Origin: a virus
Reading direction: 5' to 3' (one strand)
IMG/VR virus record: IMGVR_UViG_3300034407_001416
Coordinates: 1 to 41,385 of that record
Length of the DNA: 41,385 nt
The stretch's first letter is position 1. The number at the start of each line of letters is the position of its first letter. The position numbers and the translations under genes were made by a program. The notes beneath the pieces were generated by a model, which saw nothing but the letters and a program-made list of their open reading frames with translations, made no database searches and was not told the origin of the DNA. This document shows positions 33,381 through 41,184 of this stretch, piece by piece.

Positions 33381-34048
33381 AATCTCTCACTCCATTGTTG
33401 TGTGCATAGTGCAGGTGTTGGAAAGCTGCGACCCATCTTCATTGATAAAGTGTTACCCTGGGTCACGTGTGCTGCGACTCCTGCTGCACTTAGATTGATG
33501 TAACATAAGTCTGCTGTCATGTGACTCAGCTCGACACAGTGAGCATACAGGTCAACATTTAACTCAGTTGCACGATGATGTGCAGCAATGACCATCCCAC
33601 CGCCACCAGCAGCCGGCTCACTTAACGACACGTAGCCTTTATCATTCACCGAGTCAGCAGATAGTGTCAGTTCAGCATTTAATCTGCACAATGAGTACGG
33701 TGTAAAGAATTGGCCCAACTCTTTACGACCCATGCTAAGTTCCATCAGTGTTTCACCAAGGAAGTCACCAGGTTGCAGTTCATGCGCCATTGATACCATA
33801 GCCAACATCTGAGCAAGTTGTGACTGTTCATCACTGTTGTACTTCTTGATGGTCTTCAGGTAGATGTCTTCAGCATCTTGCGAGTAGAACGGTGTTAACT
33901 GGTTCACAATGGTGATGCGCCCCAGTTCAGCAAAGTCTCTGATCACGTCGTGCAAGCTGCGAACATGTGACAGGTCTTCACACCGTTTGATGAATGCTTT
34001 CTTGACCGCGTCGTATGACGACAGATCTTCTTGTTTCTTTTTAGCCAT
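33377..34048 (-). CDS. N6-DNA-methylase-like protein (type I HsdM-related), short
   Basis: A 223-aa protein with ELGQFFTPYSLCRLNAEL (the QFFTP segment before the SAM-binding fold of HsdM-type enzymes) and motif I-like LSEPAAGGGGMVIAA near residues 140-155. The following fold is recognisable (LYAHCVELSHMTADLCYINL), but the protein ends with GNTLSMKMGRSFPTPALCTQQWSERL and has no NPPF/NPPY catalytic motif IV. A short phage branch of this family of the same length exists to my knowledge, so this is probably not a recent truncation. It may have lost catalysis or use a changed motif. Transcribed from the operator-bearing promoter at 34086-34114. Confidence 0.75.
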   Translation of the reverse strand: MAKKKQEDLSSYDAVKKAFIKRCEDLSHVRSLHDVIRDFAELGRITIVNQLTPFYSQDAEDIYLKTIKKYNSDEQSQLAQMLAMVSMAHELQPGDFLGETLMELSMGRKELGQFFTPYSLCRLNAELTLSADSVNDKGYVSLSEPAAGGGGMVIAAHHRATELNVDLYAHCVELSHMTADLCYINLSAAGVAAHVTQGNTLSMKMGRSFPTPALCTQQWSERL

Positions 34049-34085
34049 TGGTTGTCACCTCATTAATAATTTAACTTACCACACG

Positions 34086-34114
34086 AGTATAGTGTAACAA
34101 TGTTCCACAGTCAA
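34086..34114 (-). promoter_or_regulatory. Early promoter with embedded 17-bp operator (methylase-like operon)
   Basis: Read leftward: -35 TTGACT (34114-34109), spacer GTGGAACATTGTTACAC (34108-34092, exactly 17 bp), -10 TATACT (34091-34086). The spacer is a near-perfect inverted repeat, GTGGAAC and GTTACAC around ATT. A protein bound here would block RNA polymerase. It lies just after the dUTPase terminator, so it restarts transcription into the 34048-32699 gene block. Confidence 0.88.
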
Positions 34115-34123
34115 CAGCAGACA

Positions 34124-34153
34124 CAAAAAAGCCCGACTTGTTACAGTCAGGCT
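34124..34153 (-). terminator. Strong rho-independent terminator after the dUTPase gene
   Basis: Leftward: AGCCTGACT (34153-34145), loop GTAACA, AGTCGGGCT (34138-34130), then a run of T. The 9-bp stem has one G-T pair. It ends the nucleotide-metabolism transcript directly before the operator-bearing promoter at 34114. An upstream CCCGAC (near 34176) could compete for the same arm, but evidence for a switch is weak. Confidence 0.85.
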
Positions 34154-34189
34154 ATTATCTTGCAGCGGTCCTTGTCGGGTTTGCTGTAC

Positions 34190-34618
34190 TTAGTTTAGAC
34201 CAGTGCTACCGAAACCGCTATCACCACGTGAAGCGTTGGTCAGTTCGGCAACTTCAATCAACTCACCACCATAGTGAGTAACCACCACCATCTGAGCAAT
34301 ACGGTCACCGGTCTTGACCTCGATAGGTTTGTCACCCATGTTAACCAATAACACTTTAACTTCACCACGGTAGTCTGAATCAACAACGCCAGCCATAACA
34401 TGTAAACCTTCACGGCACGCTAACCCTGAACGTGGTCGGATAAGACCCACCATACTGTGCGGAATTTCCCATGCGAACCCTGTTTCAATCAGCCCACGTT
34501 CACCAGGCATCAAACAGTATGTACCCACAGCAGAACGCAGATCGTAACCAGCAGACCCTTCAGTTTCACGTTTCGGTGCTTCTAACTGGTGTTCACCTAT
34601 TCGTTTAATCTTCATCAT
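34190..34618 (-). CDS. dut: dUTPase (deoxyuridine 5'-triphosphate nucleotidohydrolase)
   Basis: A 142-aa trimeric-type dUTPase that hydrolyses dUTP to dUMP and pyrophosphate, supplying dUMP to ThyX and keeping uracil out of DNA. All five motifs are visible: SAGYDLR, RPRSGLA, GVVDSDYRGEV (with the catalytic Asp), GDRIAQMV and RGDSGFGSTG near the C-terminus. I choose ATG 34618 over GTG 34624 (in frame) and note ATG 34615 as an equal option. It overlaps the upstream 83-aa gene. Confidence 0.95.
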   Translation of the reverse strand: MMKIKRIGEHQLEAPKRETEGSAGYDLRSAVGTYCLMPGERGLIETGFAWEIPHSMVGLIRPRSGLACREGLHVMAGVVDSDYRGEVKVLLVNMGDKPIEVKTGDRIAQMVVVTHYGGELIEVAELTNASRGDSGFGSTGLN

Positions 34619-34856
34619 TGTCACTCAACTTGATAGTAATACCTTCAACAAGCACAGGCATAACAAGACCATGCAATTCAACTGCTTCTTTAGCCATTTG
34701 ATATTCAGCTAAGAATTGAACGGCCCACCCGTCCTTATTTTCCGCAACAAACGATGCAACCAGTTTATGACCGCTTGCTTCAAACTTGTCATCCCACAGT
34801 GTTGACATCTCGATGAATGTTTTATCCACCAGCTCTTGATTTATTCCTTCAGACAT
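34605..34856 (-). CDS. Hypothetical protein, 83 aa
   Basis: An acidic protein beginning MSEGINQELVDKTFIEMSTL, with a beta-like middle (HKLVASFVAENKDGWAVQFLAEYQ) and an acidic end. First gene behind the operator-bearing promoter at 34902-34930, and it overlaps the dUTPase start. No family recognised; context suggests a role in DNA or nucleotide metabolism. Confidence 0.65.
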   Translation of the reverse strand: MSEGINQELVDKTFIEMSTLWDDKFEASGHKLVASFVAENKDGWAVQFLAEYQMAKEAVELHGLVMPVLVEGITIKLSDNDED

Positions 34857-34901
34857 ACGTCACCTCATTTAATTACCGGCATCACATGACACCGGCTTAA
34901 T

Positions 34902-34930
34902 AGTATAGTGGAACTTTGTTACACGTTCAA
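34902..34930 (-). promoter_or_regulatory. Early promoter with embedded 17-bp operator (dUTPase operon)
   Basis: Read leftward: -35 TTGAAC (34930-34925), spacer GTGTAACAAAGTTCCAC (34924-34908, 17 bp), -10 TATACT (34907-34902). The spacer is the same inverted repeat as at 34092-34108, in the opposite orientation, which shows that the site is functionally symmetric. It starts directly after the RNR stop codon and drives the 83-aa gene and dUTPase. Confidence 0.88.
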
Positions 34931-36817
34931 CTAGATTTCACATCCACCAGCAGTACAAGCTAAAGTTTGCATAGCTTCAGTGTTGTCATCGACTTCATTT
35001 AACTCAGTCCAATCGACTTCAGGCATCGGGTTAGCTTCAACCCATGCAGCATGTTCATCAGCAGTTAGGTCCTGATACGGTGCTTGCACGTAAGTGTGAT
35101 CGGTGTGAGGTAAGAAGCTGATACCTGAAACTTCATCAAAGTGTTTGTACACCCATGCACCCACTTCGACCCATTCTTCATCACGGACCGTAATAGTCAC
35201 CGATGGTTTATGTTCACACCATTCACGTTGATACAGTAACCACAGTTCAAGTGCTTCCATTGCTGACACTTGATCACGAGTCACCGATGACTCAGGTGCT
35301 TCAATGGCAAACGATACCACAGCAGTGCTGTCAGGGCGCATCTGGTCATCTTCAGTATGGAAACCTTTATCTTTCATGAATTCGTACAGTGGGTCTTTCT
35401 TATCCACACGAACAGTACGAATGTAATGGTTGTTATGACGCGCATGAATACCTGAAGCAGTGTTACACAGTTGGCTCACAGTACCAGAAGGTTTGACACA
35501 CGTGATAGCAGTTGAGACATTCACACCAAGTGCTTCGGCCCACACTTTGTTCACTTCACGCGCATGGTCACGAAGTTGGTTCAATACCCCAGTTAGCACA
35601 GATGATCCACCAGCACCGGACATAATTTTGTTATCCATGATACCGGTGAGACTCACACCCAGTAACGATTCTTCAGCAGTGTTCTGTTCCCATGCTTCAG
35701 ATACGAAGTTGAAGTCAGTCAGTGTTGATTGAAGCGTACCCAGGATAGTTGCAATCTCGACTTTCTCAGTCAGTGATTCAAGTGTGTCATCTTCACGTAT
35801 GATAACTTCAGACAGGTTACACAGTTGCTTGTCACGTAGAATGATTTCACTGCAAGGGTTGCAACCGTATGACAGGTCAGCAGGACGACGACCCCACTTA
35901 GCTGCTTGTTTACCGGCTGCTTCACGGTTGAAGATACCACGTTCACCTGATTTAGACTTGACCAGTGATAACCATTCTTCCATGAAGATTTCAGATGAAG
36001 GTTTCTCAGTGTATGCAACTGAGTTATTAGCAAGACCACGTTGAGGGTTATCAGTCCACCATTGACCGGCTTTAGCATCACGCATACGCTGATCAGACAG
36101 GTTGCTCAGACTAATAAGCGCACTGCGACGGACACCACCAACCACAACAATCTCACCGATCATGCACATCAGGTCATGCACTTCAATACTGGTGAGTTTA
36201 CGACCTTTAGCTTTCTGGAACGTATCAACGGTGAAGTCGAATAGTCGCTTCAATGGATCAGGACCAGACGCACGACCACCGAACACCTTCAGACGCTCAC
36301 CTGCAGCACGCACACGACTGCAATCAACAGAAGGGATGTCACCGTTCCATAGATGACCGAGTAATGCGTGATATGCTTTGGCCCAACCTTTCTTACTATC
36401 ACCGACAACAATGGTGCTATCAGTCTTTTCAAGTTCATCAGGGATAGCAGGAAGACCGGCTACTTCTTGACGCTCACATGAGAAACCGACACCAGTACCG
36501 CACATCAGGATGTACAGTGCTTCAGAGAATGAACGTTTAGTGTTTACCGCTAAGTATGAACAGTTGAACCCTGCTAGGTTCTCACGCTCTAATGCTGGAC
36601 CTGCTGACATCAAAGCACGCATTGAGGGCATAACCTTCAGATCAGTGATGAATGACTTCACTTTACCATTGAGAACGTTAGTGTGTTCACCGTTGGTCTT
36701 CTTGTCGAAGAAATCAATGTAACGTTGTACTGTTTCTTCCCAGGTTTCACGACGACCTAAGTCATCACGCCAGCGAGAGTATCGAGAAATGTGAATGTAC
36801 TGTTGATATAAATCCAT
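34931..36817 (-). CDS. nrdJ: Class II adenosylcobalamin-dependent ribonucleotide reductase, monomeric RTPR type
   Basis: A 628-aa enzyme that reduces ribonucleotides to deoxyribonucleotides using adenosylcobalamin. Cys86 (FNCSYLAV) and Cys333 (LCNLSE) match the active-site redox pair. The NPCSE motif carries the thiyl-radical Cys322 and catalytic Glu324. The 322-333 spacing of 11 equals Cys408-Cys419 of the Lactobacillus leichmannii enzyme. A C-terminal pair Cys621/Cys626 (CTAGGCEI) would re-reduce the active site. The CVKPSGTVSQL segment is also conserved. It is shorter than the 739-aa reference. It depends on B12 but not on oxygen. Flanked by ThyX and dUTPase in a deoxynucleotide operon. 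Confidence 0.93.
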   Translation of the reverse strand: MDLYQQYIHISRYSRWRDDLGRRETWEETVQRYIDFFDKKTNGEHTNVLNGKVKSFITDLKVMPSMRALMSAGPALERENLAGFNCSYLAVNTKRSFSEALYILMCGTGVGFSCERQEVAGLPAIPDELEKTDSTIVVGDSKKGWAKAYHALLGHLWNGDIPSVDCSRVRAAGERLKVFGGRASGPDPLKRLFDFTVDTFQKAKGRKLTSIEVHDLMCMIGEIVVVGGVRRSALISLSNLSDQRMRDAKAGQWWTDNPQRGLANNSVAYTEKPSSEIFMEEWLSLVKSKSGERGIFNREAAGKQAAKWGRRPADLSYGCNPCSEIILRDKQLCNLSEVIIREDDTLESLTEKVEIATILGTLQSTLTDFNFVSEAWEQNTAEESLLGVSLTGIMDNKIMSGAGGSSVLTGVLNQLRDHAREVNKVWAEALGVNVSTAITCVKPSGTVSQLCNTASGIHARHNNHYIRTVRVDKKDPLYEFMKDKGFHTEDDQMRPDSTAVVSFAIEAPESSVTRDQVSAMEALELWLLYQREWCEHKPSVTITVRDEEWVEVGAWVYKHFDEVSGISFLPHTDHTYVQAPYQDLTADEHAAWVEANPMPEVDWTELNEVDDNTEAMQTLACTAGGCEI

Positions 36818-36819
36818 GA

Positions 36820-37512
36820 TTAGTAACCTTGTTTTTCGTAACGTTTTTTGAAAGCAGCAACCGCAACCGGTGCTACATCTTTGATTAATTCAAGCATTGC
36901 TTCAGCGTAAACCCTGATCTCATACTGTGCATGAGGATGTAAACGTTCAGCTAAAAATTTGAATAAATTGTTTAAATTCATCGTAGCGAACATGTGACTG
37001 TACGTTGACACCGGTAAAATTGAGCGTGCCAGTTCACGAGGGCAACCATCAGCAATCATCTGTTTGTACTTGGTGAAGGTTACTTCATTGTTCTCACGCA
37101 TCAACTGACGGAATAACTCAGCTTCAGGATGAACTTCATCAGTACGCATCTGTTTGTTATCGGTTGATTGAGTTGTGATCTGCGTTGCTTCAGGGATGTA
37201 GAACTCTTCAGGTAGCTCACGGTAACGTGCAGACAGTTCATTGTAAGACTGAGTACGGTGACGATGCCACTGACGGAACACGAAGATCGGTGCTTTGACT
37301 TCAAACGTCAGGGTCACAGCTTCAAACGGTGTGTTGTGACCGTTGTTGTAAAGGTAGTTGATCAAACGTGCATCACTCCCTTCATCTTCACCAGCACGCC
37401 ACTCAGCATCGTATGAGACTCTGGCATTTCGGGATATAGATAAATCACTACCCATAAAATCCACGATTCTGATATAACCGTGGTCGAGAACTTTTATTGT
37501 GTCACCTTTCAT
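36820..37512 (-). CDS. thyX: Flavin-dependent thymidylate synthase ThyX
   Basis: A 230-aa enzyme making dTMP from dUMP with FAD, NADPH and methylene-tetrahydrofolate. The signature RHR-x7-S is at residues 84-94 (RHRTQSYNELS). The N-terminal SRNARVSYDAEW and C-terminal HAQYEIRVYAEAML segments fit the family. It lies between the endonuclease VII-like and RNR genes, and its start overlaps the upstream stop by four bases. With RNR and dUTPase it makes a self-contained dNTP supply route. Confidence 0.95.
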   Translation of the reverse strand: MKGDTIKVLDHGYIRIVDFMGSDLSISRNARVSYDAEWRAGEDEGSDARLINYLYNNGHNTPFEAVTLTFEVKAPIFVFRQWHRHRTQSYNELSARYRELPEEFYIPEATQITTQSTDNKQMRTDEVHPEAELFRQLMRENNEVTFTKYKQMIADGCPRELARSILPVSTYSHMFATMNLNNLFKFLAERLHPHAQYEIRVYAEAMLELIKDVAPVAVAAFKKRYEKQGY

Positions 37513-37961
37513 TTGTGCATCTCCAAATAGTTAATACATTTTTTTAGTAGTTCAATGTCATCATCTGCATTACCTAAAATAAGGTTGCATGAATCACAAA
37601 GAATTTTTCTTACGTCACCGGTTTTATGGTCGTGGTCTACACAAAAATTCTTTTGCTTTACACGAGGGGATTTTGCATCACAACCACAGATGAAACACTT
37701 CTGGTCTTGCCTTTCTAACATTTCATCATATTCATCGAGTGTTATTCCGAACTTGGTCATCAAGTGTCTTTTGCGTGCATTCTCTGCAACACGTTGTTTG
37801 TTCTTCTCAGCCCACTTTTTAGTGCTATCACTGTTGCAGGTTTTACAATGAGAAGATTTACCACCACGAGGTCCACTGGTGTAAATCTTTCCACGGTATC
37901 GAGCGTCGGGGAATTGATCACGATTTTTCATTTGTTTACATTTAGTGCACTCTAATAGCAT
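37509..37961 (-). CDS. Recombination endonuclease VII-like HNH protein
   Basis: A 150-aa protein with C-x2-C pairs at the N-terminus (ECTKCK; HCKTCN) and an endonuclease VII core at the C-terminus (CFICGCDAKS, then FCVDHDHKTGDVRKILCDSCNLILGNADDD). The DHDH and C-x2-C elements form the beta-beta-alpha metal active site with its zinc. It may resolve branched DNA before packaging, or be a homing nuclease as many phage endoVII-like genes are. AAGGAG precedes the start, and it couples to ThyX. Confidence 0.88.
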   Translation of the reverse strand: MLLECTKCKQMKNRDQFPDARYRGKIYTSGPRGGKSSHCKTCNSDSTKKWAEKNKQRVAENARKRHLMTKFGITLDEYDEMLERQDQKCFICGCDAKSPRVKQKNFCVDHDHKTGDVRKILCDSCNLILGNADDDIELLKKCINYLEMHK

Positions 37962-38017
37962 GTCATTATCTCCTTAATTACAAGTCAATAGTAACATAGT
38001 CAGAGTTGATTACAACG

Positions 38018-38326
38018 CTAAACATCTTTCGACTGTTCTAGTTGTATTAAAAGTTCAATATAGTGTTTAGCTTTTTCAAGATCAGCCAGACCGTTTTTCT
38101 TGCGCCAACGTGATACATACTTGATAACGTTACCTTCACAGAAACCTATGTTATTAGCATGTATGTATTCAATTGGTTGTATCGGTGTTTTATAGTGGTC
38201 ACCATCCACTTGTTTATCTAATGCGCTCATGTCGTCACCGTTGTATTTGTCATATAGCTCAACCATGTACCGAGAAGGCCATACAGAATAAAGATTGATA
38301 GGTGGGAATTTCATCTCAGCCCACAT
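38018..38326 (-). CDS. DUF3310 protein, T7 gp1.7 C-terminal-like
   Basis: A 102-aa protein carrying the DUF3310 signature: QVDGDHYKTPIQPIEYIHAN, then GFCEGNVIKYVSRWRKKNGLADLEKAKHYI. In T7 this domain forms part of the gp1.7 nucleotide kinase; here the kinase-specific extension is absent, so activity is unproven. GGTGAG before the ATG 38326 supports the start. A later ATG (38314) is possible. Neighbour of primase-helicase and dNTP genes. Confidence 0.85.
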   Translation of the reverse strand: MWAEMKFPPINLYSVWPSRYMVELYDKYNGDDMSALDKQVDGDHYKTPIQPIEYIHANNIGFCEGNVIKYVSRWRKKNGLADLEKAKHYIELLIQLEQSKDV

Positions 38327-40954
38327 CTATCTCACCACTGTTAATTGTTGTTCACCACGTGCTGCTGACATCTGACGTTCATACTCGTGATAGAGTTGAG
38401 TCGATGACATGTGCGCGTAGTTCTCTTCATTACGAATCACCCACAAACGTGCATCACTGGTACGCACTTGCTGGTAACTCCCAATCTCTTTTAATATCAT
38501 GCCGATCTTCTTGTCCGTGAAGAACTTAGGATCAGTCATCATATCTGCCGGTGTCATTGCACCAGCTCGTAAAGTTTCACCCATATCATTAGCTGTAAGC
38601 ACATCACATCTGAATGCACCGTGTTGTTTATTGATGAATGCTTCAACTGTTTGCTGCATCGGTGACTTAGATGATTCTTTAATCTCACGCAAGAACTCAG
38701 TCATAGGTGGTGCTTCATTAGGGTTGAAGGTAGACAGATCAACAACGTTCATCAGATGGTGCACAACTGCTTTCCATCCACCGTTCTTCATCCACGTCCA
38801 TCGGTCTTCCCAGTATGTAAGCCATTCCTTTTTCATGTTGTCGTTCTTATCACGAGGATTAAGATCAGACCATATTGCATAGAAGCGACGTGAAGGACCA
38901 TTCAAGCGTAAAGGCATCACTGAGTTTGTTGTCATCGTTGAATTGATGATGTTACGAACCTTGATAGCTTTAATACCTTTCTGGTTCACACGTAGCGTAT
39001 CAGGTGGCGCAGCAGCTAAAGGTTTCAGCTTGTTACTGACTGCCAATGCTTCACGACGGTCACCCAACTCAGCTTCATTGATGTGTAAATATTTAGTAGA
39101 TAATAGATAGTCATTGAATCCGCTTAACAGGTCTTCACCACTGACTGTTGTCGTGTTCTCACCCATTGCTTTGATAAGTGGGTACAGTAGGAAATCTTTA
39201 CCACAACCTTCACCGCTACCCATCAGTAACATGTGGTTGATCTTGCGGTCAGGGTGACGCAGTGTAAAGGCCATCCATTTTTCAATGTGGTCACGGTGTT
39301 CAGTCCATTCAAGCGCGTCGAAGTGCATCAACCAACGACTAGCATCACCAGCTTCACCGGTAGATTGAGTTGAGTCACACCAAGTGTTTGCATAACGACA
39401 CCCGTTCTCAAGGAAGATACGTGGTTGTTTCGGTGCGTAGTCAAGGCGGTCAACCTTTTGAACACGACCATCTTGCAGTGCGATCTTACGTGCTTCAGCA
39501 TCTTCGTGACTGAAGGAGTTTTGGAATGCTTCAGTGCTGAAGAATATGCGTGACTCCCAGTCATAGAATTGGTTTAACTCTTTAACGAACACAACGTCAT
39601 CATAAAATTCTGCTTTGATTACCTTCTCACCGTACCAAGTCTTACGAAGGTCAGTGATGATGTCTTTAAAGTCTGCTTTGCTCCACCGCATGATGTCGAT
39701 CACAATCTCGTGCCAATGTTTCTGATCAATCTTAGGCATATCATCGGTGAACTTCAGGACCTTTGAAGCAACTTCACGCTGTTCATTAGTACCAGGTAAA
39801 TGACGACGAAGGTTATCACACATCAGTTGCAGTGCATCAGGGTCAACTTGTTCAACTTGTTCAACGACAACCGGTGCAGCGATAGGTTGCGCCATGAAGC
39901 TGACTTCAGGTGCAGATAGCTCATTGATTGCTTGTGCTGTGACTGGGTTAGGCTGGTGGACTACCGGTGTCATGAAGTTGATAGGTTCTGCAAAGGTTTC
40001 AAGTTCACGCATCACTTGCCAATTTTTTAACTTAGATGTGAAACCTGCTGATTCATTTTCTATGTATCGTAAAAGGTCTGCACCGGTTCTTCCTTGGCAA
40101 TTTCCGTGGTGACACTTAAAACCAATAGTACCGTCGCTATTAGTAAAGACTGCACTTCCTGAATCATCCTGTCCCGTGTGGTCGGCAACCCACGGGCATG
40201 TAATATCGAATCGTCCATCACTTCTTATCTCCTTAATATTTACAATATTTGGGATGTTGATCAAAGGATGGTCAGAAACTTCAGCAGCACCATCAACACG
40301 TGACTCACGTCGCTCTTTGTTCAGATCAACAGCAAAAGGTTCAGCTAGTTGTTCAAGTGTCACACGGTTGAATGGTTGCCACAGTAACATGCGACACTTA
40401 AACGGTTGACCATTCACCAGCTTACTTGCTTTATTGTTCACACCTTCAGGTAAGCGTAGGTAACGTGTTACCCCTTTCATGCCTGGATCACGACCATCTG
40501 GTGCTAGACCATTAGCCACCAGCCCATCGAGTAAGTTCTCAACACGACCACGATCAGCACATGGTGTATCAAGAATGTAACCCCATTGCTCAGAACCTAT
40601 TGATGATTCTAATATCCATGCAGGTTTAGGTAATTTGTTCACCTCAGTCATTGACAGCTTTTCTTTCACGTCATCCAACACAATCACCGGTGTGTGACGA
40701 AACAGTGCTTTACGACGACGGGCTTGACCCTGTTCATCACAATAGAAGTTACTGATGGTAAAATATTGGTTGGTGTTAGGTGACATTTTGTAACGTGAAA
40801 AGTAGTCACCCTTCCATGCGATAAGATGTTGATCTTTCGGTATGTTACCAGGGTCATGAGGGAAATCCGTTACATGACACCAAGGTGCATCAACACCGAA
40901 AAGTGTTTCAATGAATTCGTTATTACTTATTTTTAGGGGTAGTTGTTCCGTCAT
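38327..40954 (-). CDS. Primase-helicase: zinc-binding motif plus SF3-like helicase (DUF5906 type)
   Basis: An 875-aa replication protein starting at MTEQLPLKISNNEF, where AAGG is suitably placed upstream; the longer frame from 41023 has no ribosome binding site. Residues about 40-210 have primase-like features (ILDTPCADRGRVENLLDGLV, RYLRLPEGVNNK). A zinc-knuckle-like CPWVADHT...FKCHHGNCQGRTG lies near 245-290. The helicase domain has Walker A LMGSGEGCGKD near 580, then a HINEAEL Walker B-like segment and a SVMPLRLNGPSRRF sensor region. It probably unwinds DNA and primes for the family A polymerase. First gene of the leftward arm, divergent from the RHH-type gene. Confidence 0.85.
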   Translation of the reverse strand: MTEQLPLKISNNEFIETLFGVDAPWCHVTDFPHDPGNIPKDQHLIAWKGDYFSRYKMSPNTNQYFTISNFYCDEQGQARRRKALFRHTPVIVLDDVKEKLSMTEVNKLPKPAWILESSIGSEQWGYILDTPCADRGRVENLLDGLVANGLAPDGRDPGMKGVTRYLRLPEGVNNKASKLVNGQPFKCRMLLWQPFNRVTLEQLAEPFAVDLNKERRESRVDGAAEVSDHPLINIPNIVNIKEIRSDGRFDITCPWVADHTGQDDSGSAVFTNSDGTIGFKCHHGNCQGRTGADLLRYIENESAGFTSKLKNWQVMRELETFAEPINFMTPVVHQPNPVTAQAINELSAPEVSFMAQPIAAPVVVEQVEQVDPDALQLMCDNLRRHLPGTNEQREVASKVLKFTDDMPKIDQKHWHEIVIDIMRWSKADFKDIITDLRKTWYGEKVIKAEFYDDVVFVKELNQFYDWESRIFFSTEAFQNSFSHEDAEARKIALQDGRVQKVDRLDYAPKQPRIFLENGCRYANTWCDSTQSTGEAGDASRWLMHFDALEWTEHRDHIEKWMAFTLRHPDRKINHMLLMGSGEGCGKDFLLYPLIKAMGENTTTVSGEDLLSGFNDYLLSTKYLHINEAELGDRREALAVSNKLKPLAAAPPDTLRVNQKGIKAIKVRNIINSTMTTNSVMPLRLNGPSRRFYAIWSDLNPRDKNDNMKKEWLTYWEDRWTWMKNGGWKAVVHHLMNVVDLSTFNPNEAPPMTEFLREIKESSKSPMQQTVEAFINKQHGAFRCDVLTANDMGETLRAGAMTPADMMTDPKFFTDKKIGMILKEIGSYQQVRTSDARLWVIRNEENYAHMSSTQLYHEYERQMSAARGEQQLTVVR

Positions 40955-41082
40955 GTTAGCTGACCTTAAAATTGGTCTGACCAAAAAAGAATGCGGCAAC
41001 CTGGTCAGGTAGGCTGTTTCCATGATGTACGGTCACAGATAAGCCGCTTTAATATTTAAGCATTACTGCTTGTGGAAATCAA

Positions 41083-41109
41083 TTTATACTCAATGTGTAA
41101 CTTTGTCAA
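41083..41109 (-). promoter_or_regulatory. Possible leftward promoter of the primase-helicase operon
   Basis: Read leftward: TTGACA (41109-41104), 15-base spacer, TATAAA (41088-41083). The spacer is short, so strength is doubtful. The -35 lies inside the operator-like site at 41095-41111, so the same regulator could act here. The long leader to 40954 has no other gene. Confidence 0.4.
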
Positions 41110-41111
41110 AC
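41095..41111. promoter_or_regulatory. Operator-like 17-bp site, half conserved
   Basis: GTGTAACTTTGTCAAAC: the left half GTGTAAC matches the early operators exactly; the right half GTCAAAC matches loosely. It lies 31 bp (start to start) from the better site at 41126-41142, about three helical turns, which would allow cooperative binding across the divergent promoters. Confidence 0.6.
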
Positions 41112-41118
41112 ATTTTAG

Positions 41119-41148
41119 TTGACATGTGGTAAGTTGTTACACTATAGT
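41119..41148 (+). promoter_or_regulatory. Rightward early promoter with embedded operator, upstream of the RHH-type gene
   Basis: TTGACA (41119-41124, consensus -35), 18-base spacer, TATAGT (41143-41148). The spacer holds GTGGTAAGTTGTTACAC (41126-41142), a 17-bp site abutting the -10 as in the two leftward promoters; the right half GTTACAC is exact and the left half has two differences from GTGGAAC. It drives the RHH-type gene and, beyond a modest terminator, the replication genes. Confidence 0.88.
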
Positions 41149-41184
41149 TGTCCACGGTGACACAACGCAATGAGGAACATTCAA

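Noticed and set aside
34130-34185. A terminator/antiterminator riboswitch after the dUTPase gene
   Set aside because: An upstream CCCGAC could pair with the terminator arm, but it is only about six bases and there is no downstream gene of the same operon to control.
40955-41023. N-terminal extension of the primase-helicase (23 extra residues)
   Set aside because: No ribosome binding site before 41023, and the extension resembles no primase; the Met at 40954 has AAGG upstream.
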